Shown piece after piece: positions 26,772 through 34,977 of a stretch of 64,000 bases of DNA. The notes under the pieces are model-generated. The model worked only from the letters and a program-made list of their open reading frames with translations. It was not told the origin of the DNA and did not search any database. Within the stretch, counting starts at the first letter, position 1, and every line of letters begins with the position of its first letter. The stretch spans positions 1 through 64,000 of the forward strand of contig NZ_JAHKRK010000018.1 of NCBI RefSeq assembly GCF_019396355.1. The letters run 5' to 3'. A program made the translations under genes and the position numbers. The stretch is from Pseudonocardia nigra. GTDB lineage: Bacteria > Actinomycetota > Actinomycetes > Mycobacteriales > Pseudonocardiaceae.

Positions 26772-27908
26772 TCAGACCTTCAGCACGTGCACGGCGCAGA
26801 CGTTGGTCTCGAGCTCGTACACGGTGCCACCCATGGTGTGTGAGACGGCCACCCGGGCCCCTTCGACCTGGCGATCCCCCGCCTCCCGCCGCAGCTGCCA
26901 CGACAGCTCGGCGATCTGCGCGGTGCCGGTTGCGCCGAGCGGATGACCGCGGGAGAGGAGGCCGCCGCTGGGGTTCACGACGACGCCGCCGCCGCCGAGG
27001 GCGGACTTCCCGGCCTCGACGTACCGGCCGCCCGCACCGGCCGCACAGAACCCGAGCGACTCGCAGTGCAAGATCTCGCCGATGGTGAAGGCGTCGTGCA
27101 CCTCGCACACGTCGACGTCCTCGGGACCGATGCCGGCCCGCTCGTATGCCAGGCGCGACGTGCGCACCGTCGCATCGGAGGCGCGCTCGACCTGGTCGTT
27201 GAGCACGCCCGAGTTCAGGGCAGAGCCGGCCAGTCGAACGATGGGTCGGCCGTTCGCGAGCTCGCGTCCGCGCGTCAGTGTCGTGAGCACGACTGCCGAT
27301 GCGCCGTCGGAGCGCGGGCAGCACTGCAGGAGCGTGATCGGGTCGGCAACGGGGCGGCTGGCGAGCACGTCGGAGACGCTGATCGGGGTGCGGAAGTGGG
27401 CGTAGGGGTTCGCCATCGCGTGCCTGCGGTTCTTCACCGCCACGAGGGCGAGCTGCTCGACGGTGAGACCCTGCTCCATCTTCGCTCGCGCCTTGAGTGC
27501 GTACATCGCAGGCCATGCCGCGCCCATGCCACTGATCGGGTCGTCGAGGTTCAGGCCGACGACGCCCTCGTGCCGGCTCAGCGATTCGACACCGACGACG
27601 AGAACGGTCTCGGCCATGCCGGCGTGGATCCACATGGCGGCCTCGTTGAGCGCAGTCGTGCTGCTGGCGCACGCGTTCTCGACGTTGATGACCGGCGGAC
27701 CGGTGAGCCCGAGATCCTTCAGCACCCGCTGGCCGGTGCCGGCCGTCAGCTGGACGTTGCCGACGAAGGAAGCCTGGATCTCGTCGCGGGCGACACCCGC
27801 ATCGCGCAGGGCGGCGCGGACCGCCTCGCCGACGAGCGACTCCGGCGACCGCTCGGGCTGCTTGGTGAAGCGCGTCATTCCGACGCCTGCGACGGCAAGC
27901 TCTTCCAT
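26772..27908 (-). CDS. SCP-x/lipid-transfer-type thiolase
   Basis: This 378-aa thiolase-fold enzyme has the nucleophilic Cys80 in VENACASSTTA, HDAFTIGE in the third quarter, and the C-terminal GHPLGATGTAQI. It belongs to the thiolase branch that lacks the second canonical Cys motif and often needs a DUF35 partner, as for Ltp2 retro-aldolases. A DUF35 gene lies at 14187. It could cleave a beta-keto- or beta-hydroxy-acyl-CoA in the island's pathway. The gene is led by a type A promoter at 27910-27945 and is coupled to the tandem TetR gene. Confidence 0.85.
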   Translation of the reverse strand: MEELAVAGVGMTRFTKQPERSPESLVGEAVRAALRDAGVARDEIQASFVGNVQLTAGTGQRVLKDLGLTGPPVINVENACASSTTALNEAAMWIHAGMAETVLVVGVESLSRHEGVVGLNLDDPISGMGAAWPAMYALKARAKMEQGLTVEQLALVAVKNRRHAMANPYAHFRTPISVSDVLASRPVADPITLLQCCPRSDGASAVVLTTLTRGRELANGRPIVRLAGSALNSGVLNDQVERASDATVRTSRLAYERAGIGPEDVDVCEVHDAFTIGEILHCESLGFCAAGAGGRYVEAGKSALGGGGVVVNPSGGLLSRGHPLGATGTAQIAELSWQLRREAGDRQVEGARVAVSHTMGGTVYELETNVCAVHVLKV

Positions 27909-27909
27909 G

Positions 27910-27945
27910 GGCCCTCCACTACTGAGCGGTCAGTAGAACTGTAGC
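27910..27945 (-). promoter_or_regulatory. Type A operator and promoter for thiolase and tandem TetR
   Basis: On the minus strand CTACAG and TAGTGG are separated by 17 bases (TTCTACTGACCGCTCAG). The operator CTACTGAGCGGTCAGTAG occupies plus-strand 27919-27936 and overlaps the -10. The hexamers are weaker than in the other copies, but the positions are identical. Since it drives the tandem TetR gene it suggests autoregulation. Confidence 0.65.
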
Positions 27946-28058
27946 CCCACGCCCCAGCCCACGCCAGCGCGCGCGGCGCGCGTCGGGTCCTGCCGGCAGG
28001 CGCCGCACACTCGAGCCGACCTGCCGCCCGTCCTGACGCGACGGTCGCGGAGGCGCCC

Positions 28059-28087
28059 TTGACATGGGACGACGGCCCCCATATCGT
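28059..28087 (+). promoter_or_regulatory. Sigma-70-type promoter for the acyl-CoA dehydrogenase operon
   Basis: TTGACA (28059-28064) and TATCGT (28082-28087) are separated by 17 bases. The type B palindrome at 28095-28108 would cover the start point. The nearest downstream intact gene is the acyl-CoA dehydrogenase at 28366. Confidence 0.65.
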
Positions 28088-28094
28088 CGCTGAT

Positions 28095-28108
28095 CGACCA
28101 ATCGGTCG
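28095..28108. promoter_or_regulatory. Type B palindrome at the start point of the 28059 promoter
   Basis: CGACCAATCGGTCG has perfect CGACC/GGTCG arms around AATC. Its place just after the -10 fits a repressor operator. Confidence 0.6.
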
Positions 28109-28205
28109 ACTAGCTCTGAGAAGCAGTCGTGGAAGCGTTTTCGCTTGCCCGCGCGATTCAAGGCCACTCGTTCACCATGGGCGTAACGACGACGGAGGAG
28201 CAGGC

Positions 28206-28320
28206 ATGGAACAGCGCTCCGCACTCCCGCAGGCTCCTCGCGGAGCCGGCGCAGACACCTTTCGGCCGGCATCCCGAGCGACAATTTCCACCTGCCCCGA
28301 TCGCGAGTTCCGTCGTCCGC
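28206..28320 (+). pseudogene. Relic of a CoA ligase 5' end
   Basis: ATGGAACAGCG...CTGCCGCAG of the ligase at 5854 is matched here: MEQRSALPQ, then after a one-base insertion LLAEPAQTPFGRHPERQF, against LLAERAKTHPDRIFIHE. Homology fades by about 28320, so only the first 30 or so codons remain. The leader TTCACCA also resembles that before 5854. It lies between the type B promoter and the acyl-CoA dehydrogenase. Confidence 0.65.
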
Positions 28321-28365
28321 CGTGTCGTGTGGTAGCGGCCTTCAACTGAGAAGAGGAGCACGCTC

Positions 28366-29544
28366 GTGAGGATCGCGTTGACGGCGGAGCAGGAGCAGCT
28401 GCACGACGAGTTGCGGGAGTACTTCGCCAAGCTCATGACGCCGGACATCAAGCAGGCGTTGGCCTCGTCCGACGAGGGCGATCACGGCAATCCCGGCGTC
28501 TACAAGAAGGTCCTCCGCCAGATCGGCAGCGACGGGTGGCTCGGGATCGGATGGCCCAAGGAATACGGCGGCCAGGGGCGATCGACGCTCGATCAACTGA
28601 TCTTTTCCGACGAGGCCGACGTCGCTGGTATGGGTCCGATCCCGTGGCTTGCGCTCAGTGCCGTGGGGCCGACGATCATGGCCTACGGAACCGAGGAGCA
28701 GAAGAAGCGCTTCTTGCCACGGATCGTCAACGGCGAGGTGATCGTGTCGATCGGCTACTCCGAGCCGGATGCGGGGACCGACCTGGCGATGCTCAAGACC
28801 CGGGCGGTGCGCGACGGGGACGACTACGTCATCAACGGCCAGAAGATGTGGGTGACCTTCGCCGAGTACGCGGACTACCTGTGGCTGGCGGCGCGTACCG
28901 ACCCCGACGCGCAGCGGCACAACGGCATCTCCGTGTTCCTCGTCCCGACCGACACGCCTGGCCTCAGGTGGAGCCGGGTGAACACGATGGGGGAACGGAC
29001 GACCGTCGCGTATTTCGACGATGCCCGGGTCCCGGCCGAGAACCTGGTGGGCGGCGAGAACCAGGGTTGGCGGCTCGTGACCAACCAGCTCAATCACGAG
29101 CGGGCGATGATCGGTTCACCCGCCGAGCTGCAGAGCCTGCTGCGGCGGGTCGTGCAGTGGGCGGCCGACAAGCGGCTGCCCGACGGCACCCGGGTCATCG
29201 ACCAGCAGTGGGTCCGGATGAACCTGGCCCGCATTCACGCCGGCGCCGAGTTTCTCAAGCTGATCACCTGGGAGATCGCCACGAGCGAGGCGGTGAACCC
29301 GGCCAAGTCGTCGGTGGCGAAGGTCTACGCAAGCGAGTTCACGGTGGAGGCCCATCGACTGGCGATGGAGGTGCTCGGCGCGGGTGCCGTCATCCAGGAG
29401 GACTCGGTCGGCGCCGAGTTGCGAGGTCATCTCGAGTTCACGTACCGCCTGGCGCTCGTCCGCACCTTCGGTGGCGGCACCAACGAGATTCAGCGGGACA
29501 TCATCGTCACGGCGGCCCTGGGTATGCCCAGGGCCCCGAGGTAG
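28366..29544 (+). CDS. Acyl-CoA dehydrogenase, FadE-type
   Basis: This 392-aa FAD enzyme introduces a double bond into an acyl-CoA. Landmarks are IGYSEPDAGTDLAMLKTRAV, the FAD-contact stretch INGQKMWVTFAEYADYLWLA, and the C-terminal RTFGGGTNEIQRDIIVTAAL. It resembles the alpha subunit of the heteromeric (alpha2beta2) dehydrogenases of steroid and aromatic catabolism. GTG start with GAGGAG nine bases upstream. It is followed 12 bases later by a second dehydrogenase, probably its partner. Confidence 0.88.
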   Translation: MRIALTAEQEQLHDELREYFAKLMTPDIKQALASSDEGDHGNPGVYKKVLRQIGSDGWLGIGWPKEYGGQGRSTLDQLIFSDEADVAGMGPIPWLALSAVGPTIMAYGTEEQKKRFLPRIVNGEVIVSIGYSEPDAGTDLAMLKTRAVRDGDDYVINGQKMWVTFAEYADYLWLAARTDPDAQRHNGISVFLVPTDTPGLRWSRVNTMGERTTVAYFDDARVPAENLVGGENQGWRLVTNQLNHERAMIGSPAELQSLLRRVVQWAADKRLPDGTRVIDQQWVRMNLARIHAGAEFLKLITWEIATSEAVNPAKSSVAKVYASEFTVEAHRLAMEVLGAGAVIQEDSVGAELRGHLEFTYRLALVRTFGGGTNEIQRDIIVTAALGMPRAPR

Positions 29545-29556
29545 GAGAGAGCGGTC

Positions 29557-30720
29557 GTGGACTTCAGCCTGTCGGAGGAGCAGGGGGACCTCAGGGCGCT
29601 GGCCCGCGAGATCCTCGAGGACAAGGTCACCGACGTGCGGCTGCGCGAGGTCGAGGCAGCCGAGGACCGGTTCGATCCCGAAACGTGGCGCGTGCTGGGC
29701 GAGGCCAACCTGCTCGGCATCGGTCTCCCCGAGGAGGTGGGCGGCAGCGGTTACGGCTTCATCGAGCAGTGCCTGGTGCTCGAGGAGGTCGGTCGCACCG
29801 TCGCGCCCGTGCCCGTGTGGGCGTCGTGTGTGTTGGGCGCCCTGCCGGTGGCGACGTTCGGGACCGCGGAGCAGAAGGCGACGTGGGCAACACCGGCCGC
29901 GACCGGGCAGAGAATCCTCACCGCGGCGCTGACCGAGCCGGACAACCCCCACTCGATTCCGCTGCGCACCCGGGCGGAGCGTACGGATGCGGGCTGGACC
30001 GTGACCGGTGTGAAGACCCGCGTCCCCGCCGGCCCGCTCGCGTCGGCCGTGCTCGTTCCCGCGGTCGTGGAATCCGGCCCGGCCATCGGCGTGTTCATTG
30101 TCGACACGGCCGCGCCCGGCGTCACGATGCAGCGACAGCGCACCACCGACAAGGACAGCGAGGGCCACCTCGAGCTCGACGGCGTGACCGTCCGCGACGA
30201 TCAGCTGCTCGGGTCTGTCGACGACGGCGGCGAGATCCTCGACTGGCTCCTCGAGCGGGCAACGGTGGGCCTGTGCGCGATGCAGCTCGGCGTGTGCTCG
30301 CGGGCATTGGAGATGACGGCGCAGTACGCGACGACACGGGTCGCGTTCGGCCGGCCCATCGCGACGTTCCAGGCCGTGGGCCAGCGGGCCGCGGACGCCT
30401 ACATCGACGTGGAGGGCATCCGCCTCTCGCTCTGGCAGGCAGCGTGGCGGCTCTCTGAGGGTCTGCCGGCCCGCACGGAAGTGGAGACGGCCAAGTTCTG
30501 GGCCGCCGACGCCGGCCACCGCGTCGGGCACGCCGCAGTTCACCTGCACGGCGGTGTCGGAATCGACTACGACTACCCGCTCCACCGGTACTTCCTGGCG
30601 ACCAAACAGAACGAACTCACCCTCGGCGGCGCCACCGACCAGCTCCTTCGCATCGGTGATGAGCTGGCGACGTCGGCAGCCAGCACGAGCGCAGATCGAG
30701 GGGGAGACATTGCGAGGTGA
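29557..30720 (+). CDS. Acyl-CoA dehydrogenase, second subunit
   Basis: This 387-aa acyl-CoA-dehydrogenase-fold protein has MDFSLSEEQGDLRALAREIL at the start and a late VHLHGGVGIDYDYPLHRYF block. It lacks the RTxxGGTNEIQ motif of its neighbour, as expected for the beta subunit of heteromeric dehydrogenases. GTG start with TAGGAGAG upstream. Pairing with the gene at 28366 is inferred from the 12-base spacing and complementary motifs. Confidence 0.85.
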   Translation: MDFSLSEEQGDLRALAREILEDKVTDVRLREVEAAEDRFDPETWRVLGEANLLGIGLPEEVGGSGYGFIEQCLVLEEVGRTVAPVPVWASCVLGALPVATFGTAEQKATWATPAATGQRILTAALTEPDNPHSIPLRTRAERTDAGWTVTGVKTRVPAGPLASAVLVPAVVESGPAIGVFIVDTAAPGVTMQRQRTTDKDSEGHLELDGVTVRDDQLLGSVDDGGEILDWLLERATVGLCAMQLGVCSRALEMTAQYATTRVAFGRPIATFQAVGQRAADAYIDVEGIRLSLWQAAWRLSEGLPARTEVETAKFWAADAGHRVGHAAVHLHGGVGIDYDYPLHRYFLATKQNELTLGGATDQLLRIGDELATSAASTSADRGGDIAR

Positions 30721-30819
30721 TAGCTGGTCGAGCCGAGGTGATCGCCGCATGGTCACTCATGCTGCTGTGAGAACCGATTCCGGCGACCGGCTGGAGATCC
30801 TCGTTCAGGAAGTGGCGGC

Positions 30820-32217
30820 ATGAGCGAGACCACCGTCGACGTCGTCCTGCCGACGATGGGTTCATCGGTCACCGAAGCAACCGTCACGACGTGGCTGAAA
30901 TCCGTGGGTGACACCGTCACAGATGGCGAACCGCTGTGCGAAGTCAGCACCGACAAGGTGGACACGGAGATACCGGCACCCGCTGGCGGAGTGCTCAGCG
31001 AGATCCTGGTCGCCGAAGGCGACACCGTGCAGCTCGGCCAACCCTTGGCGCGCCTGTCACATGAGCAGCCGGGATCCCCCGCACCAATCAGGCCGGTGGC
31101 GGCGACGGGACCCCGAACACCATCGACCACGCAACCGAGTCAGGGTCTGCGAGCCCAGCCGTCCGCACCACCGGTGTCGGCTGTCCTGCCGGCTCCCGGC
31201 ATCGTGGTGCGCTTCGATCCGGAGGCAAGCGCGGACGAGGTACTTCGGCGCGCCACGCGCTCGCCGATCGCGTCACCTGCAGCGCGTCAGCTCACCGCCG
31301 CGCACGACGTCACCCTCGACGACGTCACCGGAACGGGGCGGCAGGGACGGGTTCGGGTCGACGATGTGCGCCTGCACGTGGAAGCGCACCTCCCGGCACA
31401 GGCCCCTGCCCCACAGGCCCCTGCCCCACAGGTCTCCCCGTCGACATCCCCGCCGGTATCCCCGGCAACATCCGGCGAGGGGCAAGTCCCCTCCGGCTAC
31501 TCCACCGTCCCGTACACCGCGGTGCGCCTGTCACCCCGGCGCCGAGCGATCGCCGAGCACATGCTGCGTTCGCGCGCCACCTCCGCCCACGCCTCCGTCG
31601 AGGCGGAGATCGACCTCGGCCGGCTCAGTGCCATCCGGGACGAGCTCAACGAGGCGCGTCGGATCCGCCAGCGCAAGACCATGTCCTTCCTCCCCCTCAT
31701 CGCCCGCGCGACCGTCGTCGCATTGCGGACACACCGGGAGCTCAACGCCAGCGTGGCGGGGAACCAGCTCCTGCAATGGACCTCGGTCAACCTGGGCTTT
31801 GCGGTCGACACGCCCGAGGGGTTGCTCGTACCGGTCGTACGCGAGGCCGACGAACTGACGGCGGAGTCGATCGCCGATCGCATCGCCGACGCGTCGGGGC
31901 GGGCGCGTGAACGTCGAATCACGGCCGACGAGCTGACCGGTGGCACCTTCACCATCAGCAATCTGGGCTCGGTGCGGTCGGTATCCGGCATTCCGGTGAT
32001 CAACCAGCCGCAGGTCGCCATCCTGGTGACCGGAGCGGTCGTACGCCGCCCCTGGGTGCAGACGCTGGCCGACGGGACCGAGAGCATCGGTATCCGACCG
32101 ATCATGCGTGCCAATCTGACGTTCGATCACCGGGTGATAGACGGGGCCGAAGCCGGACGTTGCCTCAACCTCATCCGTGAGCATCTGGAGAGCTGGCCGA
32201 CCGACGCCTACCAGTAA
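30820..32217 (+). CDS. Dihydrolipoamide acyltransferase (E2) of a 2-oxoacid dehydrogenase
   Basis: This 465-aa E2 has a lipoyl domain with the lipoylated Lys46 in EVSTDKVDTEI, an E3-binding domain at about 148-185 (ASPAARQLTAAHDVTLDDVT), a Pro/Ala linker repeating QAPAP, and the catalytic domain ending in FDHRVIDGAEAG with active-site His437 and Asp441. It transfers an acyl group from lipoate to CoA. The matching E1 alpha and beta genes lie at 33940-35942 on the other strand; no E3 gene is in this window. The partner set most resembles branched-chain or acetoin dehydrogenases. CAGGAAG precedes the ATG. Confidence 0.88.
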   Translation: MSETTVDVVLPTMGSSVTEATVTTWLKSVGDTVTDGEPLCEVSTDKVDTEIPAPAGGVLSEILVAEGDTVQLGQPLARLSHEQPGSPAPIRPVAATGPRTPSTTQPSQGLRAQPSAPPVSAVLPAPGIVVRFDPEASADEVLRRATRSPIASPAARQLTAAHDVTLDDVTGTGRQGRVRVDDVRLHVEAHLPAQAPAPQAPAPQVSPSTSPPVSPATSGEGQVPSGYSTVPYTAVRLSPRRRAIAEHMLRSRATSAHASVEAEIDLGRLSAIRDELNEARRIRQRKTMSFLPLIARATVVALRTHRELNASVAGNQLLQWTSVNLGFAVDTPEGLLVPVVREADELTAESIADRIADASGRARERRITADELTGGTFTISNLGSVRSVSGIPVINQPQVAILVTGAVVRRPWVQTLADGTESIGIRPIMRANLTFDHRVIDGAEAGRCLNLIREHLESWPTDAYQ

Positions 32218-32270
32218 GGCGCCGACTGATCGCGCCCGTGAGCATTACCCCTCAACAAGGAGGCAAGTAG

Positions 32271-33437
32271 ATGTCAGGACCCGTCAAGTTCGCCGTCCCG
32301 TTCGACCACCACCGCAGCACGCCGATATCGGCGATCGCTTCGTTCACGTCGGCCATGCAGGCCAGCGGAGTGGATTTCCTCTGGCTGTATGACGAGTTCT
32401 CCTGGTGGTTCCCCGGCAAGCTCTGGTCGAAGGAGAACACGCCGTTCGCAGAGATCATCGATGGCCACTCGACACATGATCCCTTCGTCCACGCGGCCTT
32501 CGCGTTGTCCGCCAACCCCACGGCGAGCGTCAGGCTGACTACCGACGCCGTGCGCGCGTCACCGGTGGAGCTGCTGCGGAAGATGCTGACCCTCGCACAC
32601 GGCACGGAGGGCGATGTTATCTGTGCGATCGGCGCGGGCGAGCAGCGGCACGCCAAGCCTTTCGGATACAAGCGGTCCGAGGGGCTGAAGCGTCTCGAGG
32701 ACGTGTTCGTCCTGCTGAACAAGCTGTGGGACGCGGATGAGCCCGTGTCCTACGAAGGGAACTTCTGGAACTACCAGAACGCGTTCATCGGCACTACCCG
32801 GCCGGCGAAGCGGCCGGAGTTCTGGGCGCTCGGCGGCGGTCCCAAGCTCCTGGAGATCGCAGCGAAGTATGCGGACGGCTTCGAGGCCGCGACCCCCCAG
32901 GCCATCGCCAATGTCGCCAAGTTCGCCGCGCAGGTCACCTCATTGCGTCAGCAGGTCGAAAGCCACGGCCGGGACCCCGAGGCGTTCGGGTTCGGGATCT
33001 GGAACATCTGCATCTGCCACGACGATCCCGACGTTATCGAGCAGGTGCTGCAGAATCCGATCGCCAAGTACTACGCCGCCCAGTTCGGGCGGCTCAACGG
33101 AGCCGACTGGGCCGAGGAGGGGATCCAGCCGGTGATGCCCAAAAGCTGGCACTACGCGCTGCACTGGCTGCCGTTCGAGCAGACCGACGCGGAGCTCGAC
33201 GCCATCACGTCGAGCGTGAGCACCGATATGGTTCGCAAATCGTTCAACGTCGGTTCCCCGCAGGAGATCGCGGCGATCAACTCGCAGTTCATCGACGCCG
33301 GCGCGCGTTTCGTCGGACACCTGGACATGACTCCTTTGATCGTCGGGCCAAGCGACGCCGAGGACTCGATCCGGCGGGCATTGGAGGTCAACAAGGCAGT
33401 GAAGGCCCATGCTGGGACGAAGGCCCAGAGCAGTTGA
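32271..33437 (+). CDS. LLM-class flavin/F420-dependent oxidoreductase
   Basis: This 388-aa luciferase-like TIM-barrel protein has FDHHRSTPISAIASFTSAM at the start, a central ICAIGAGEQRHAKPFGYKRS and RPEFWALGGGPKLLEIAAKY. Family members reduce or oxygenate substrates with F420 or FMN. The F420-type is more likely in an actinomycete but cofactor residues cannot be assigned by eye. AAGGAGG lies eight bases before the ATG. It is followed by a small epoxide-hydrolase-like gene. Confidence 0.84.
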   Translation: MSGPVKFAVPFDHHRSTPISAIASFTSAMQASGVDFLWLYDEFSWWFPGKLWSKENTPFAEIIDGHSTHDPFVHAAFALSANPTASVRLTTDAVRASPVELLRKMLTLAHGTEGDVICAIGAGEQRHAKPFGYKRSEGLKRLEDVFVLLNKLWDADEPVSYEGNFWNYQNAFIGTTRPAKRPEFWALGGGPKLLEIAAKYADGFEAATPQAIANVAKFAAQVTSLRQQVESHGRDPEAFGFGIWNICICHDDPDVIEQVLQNPIAKYYAAQFGRLNGADWAEEGIQPVMPKSWHYALHWLPFEQTDAELDAITSSVSTDMVRKSFNVGSPQEIAAINSQFIDAGARFVGHLDMTPLIVGPSDAEDSIRRALEVNKAVKAHAGTKAQSS

Positions 33438-33473
33438 CAGTCGTCTATCATCCGTCATCGGGAGGTGCCGAAG

Positions 33474-33881
33474 TTGACCCAAGCAACGTTGACTCCAGAA
33501 GAGGTGGTTCGTGAGTTCTTCAACTCGATGGGCCCCACGTTCGACGACACGCTGAACGCACTGCACACGTTTTGCGCCGAGGACTGTGCCTGGCATAACA
33601 CCGGCTACCCCACCGCACACGGCACAGCGGAAATGATTGCCTTTCTGACGAAGTTCAGGGAAGGGCTCGGCTTCGCGGCCTTCAGGGTGGACTGGGGTCC
33701 GGTACTGTCGAACGGCTCGCTCGTCATGGCCGAGCGGATGGATTACATCTACAACGAAGCGGGCGAGGAACTCATGTCGCTCAAGGCGATGGGCGCCTTC
33801 GAAGTCCGCGAGGGCAAGATCGTCTACTGGAGCGATTATTGGGACACTGCGCCGTTCAAGTGTCCTGAGCAAGCGTCCTGA
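33474..33881 (+). CDS. Limonene-epoxide-hydrolase-like SnoaL-fold protein
   Basis: This 135-aa cone-fold protein matches the limonene-1,2-epoxide hydrolase family. It has VVREFFNSMGPTFDDTLNAL at the start, AERMDYIY with the Arg-x-Asp pair, and VYWSDYWDTAPF with the second Asp. In characterised enzymes an Asp-Arg-Asp triad activates water to open an epoxide; all three residues appear present. The open frame begins with GTG at 33465, but GGAGG touches it, so TTG at 33474 is the better start. In an island with a ring epoxidase it could open the epoxide product (inference). Confidence 0.8.
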   Translation: MTQATLTPEEVVREFFNSMGPTFDDTLNALHTFCAEDCAWHNTGYPTAHGTAEMIAFLTKFREGLGFAAFRVDWGPVLSNGSLVMAERMDYIYNEAGEELMSLKAMGAFEVREGKIVYWSDYWDTAPFKCPEQAS

Positions 33882-33884
33882 GGA

Positions 33885-33923
33885 CCGAGACGGTGAGGTG
33901 ACATGGTCACCTCACCGTCTCGG
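33885..33923. terminator. Perfect 18-bp bidirectional hairpin terminator
   Basis: An 18-base arm beginning CCGAGACGG (33885-33902) pairs perfectly with 33906-33923 across a 3-base ATG loop. It lies between the converging ends of the hydrolase gene and the E1 beta gene, 3 bases after one stop and 17 bases before the other. Confidence 0.85.
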
Positions 33924-33939
33924 TTTCGGCGGCCACGCC

Positions 33940-34977
33940 TCACAAGGCAACCAGCTCACGTACAGCTCGCTCTATCTCGTCGACGCTGGGCACACAATGC
34001 TGCTCGAGCGCGGCATCCTGCGGGATCGGGGCGTCGAGCGCACCGAGTCGCCAGACCGGTGCGTCGAGCGCGAAGAACGCACGTTCTTGGATCTGTGCGG
34101 CGATCTCCGCGCCGGCTCCACCGGTGCGGACGGCTTCGTGCACGACCAAGGCCCTGCCGGTGCGCTGCACCGACTCGATGATGGTATCGATGTCCAGCGG
34201 CACCAGCGTCCTCGGATCGATCACCTCAACCTCGAGGCCCGAACCCGCGACCCGCTCCGCGGCCTCGACCGCGCGATGCACCATCAAACCGGTGGCCACC
34301 ACGGTGAGGTGCCGGCCCTGGCGGCGTACCGTGGCGCTGCCGAACGGGACCAAGTGCGTGTCGGCTACCGGGACCGGTCCCTTCTCCTTGTAGAGCATCT
34401 TGTGCTCGAAGAACACCACGGGGTTGTCGTCGCGGATAGCCGTCTTGAGCAGGCCCTTGGCATCCGAGCCCGTGGCCGGCATCGCCACCCGCAGGCCGGG
34501 GGTGTGCAGGCACATGGCCTCGAGGCTGGCGGAGTGCTCGGCGCCGGCACCGCCCATGATCCCGGTCGGGCAGCGCAGGACCATCGGGACAGTGAACTGT
34601 CCGCCGTGGATATAGCGCCATTTTGCCATCTTCAGGAAGATCTCGTCGGCGGCGCAGAAGAGGAAGTCGGCGAACTGGAGCTCCGCAACCGGCCGAGCGC
34701 CGGCCAATGCCGCGCCGACCGCGCCGCCAACGACGAAGGTCTCGTTGATCGCGGTGTCCCGTACCCGCTTGGGCCCGAACTCCTTGAGCAAGCGCCGGGT
34801 CACGCCGAACACCCCGCCCATCGTGCCGACGTCCTGCCCCATGAGGAACACGCGGTCGTCCCGGCGCATCTCCTCGGCGAGCGCCTGGTTGATCGCGAGA
34901 CTGTAGGAGACCTGCTTCGTCTCGGCTCGCCGATCAGCATCGAGCAGGACGCCCTGCCCCTCGGTGGAACCACTCAT
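33940..34977 (-). CDS. 2-oxoacid dehydrogenase E1 beta subunit
   Basis: This 345-aa transketolase-like protein has VSYSLAINQALAEEMRRDD at the start, the MGQDVGTMGGVFGVT segment, INETFVVGGAVGAAL, and LHTPGLRVAMPATGSDAKGL. It is the pyrimidine-binding E1 half of a thiamine-dependent 2-oxoacid dehydrogenase. The ATG at 34977 overlaps the E1 alpha stop by four bases (ATGA), with GAGG upstream. It ends at the shared 18-bp hairpin. Confidence 0.88.
   Translation of the reverse strand: MSGSTEGQGVLLDADRRAETKQVSYSLAINQALAEEMRRDDRVFLMGQDVGTMGGVFGVTRRLLKEFGPKRVRDTAINETFVVGGAVGAALAGARPVAELQFADFLFCAADEIFLKMAKWRYIHGGQFTVPMVLRCPTGIMGGAGAEHSASLEAMCLHTPGLRVAMPATGSDAKGLLKTAIRDDNPVVFFEHKMLYKEKGPVPVADTHLVPFGSATVRRQGRHLTVVATGLMVHRAVEAAERVAGSGLEVEVIDPRTLVPLDIDTIIESVQRTGRALVVHEAVRTGGAGAEIAAQIQERAFFALDAPVWRLGALDAPIPQDAALEQHCVPSVDEIERAVRELVAL

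Larger units (their letters stand above)
27909..28365. other. Divergent intergenic region with two promoters and a gene relic
   Basis: This 457-base region contains the type A promoter for thiolase (minus strand), a TTGACA promoter (28059) with type B palindrome (28095) reading right, and a relic of a CoA ligase start (28206-28320). No intact gene is present. Confidence 0.7.

Noticed and set aside
28536-30458. 640-codon plus-strand frame across the two acyl-CoA dehydrogenases
   Set aside because: Shadow frame of two genes with clear motifs; no ribosome site.
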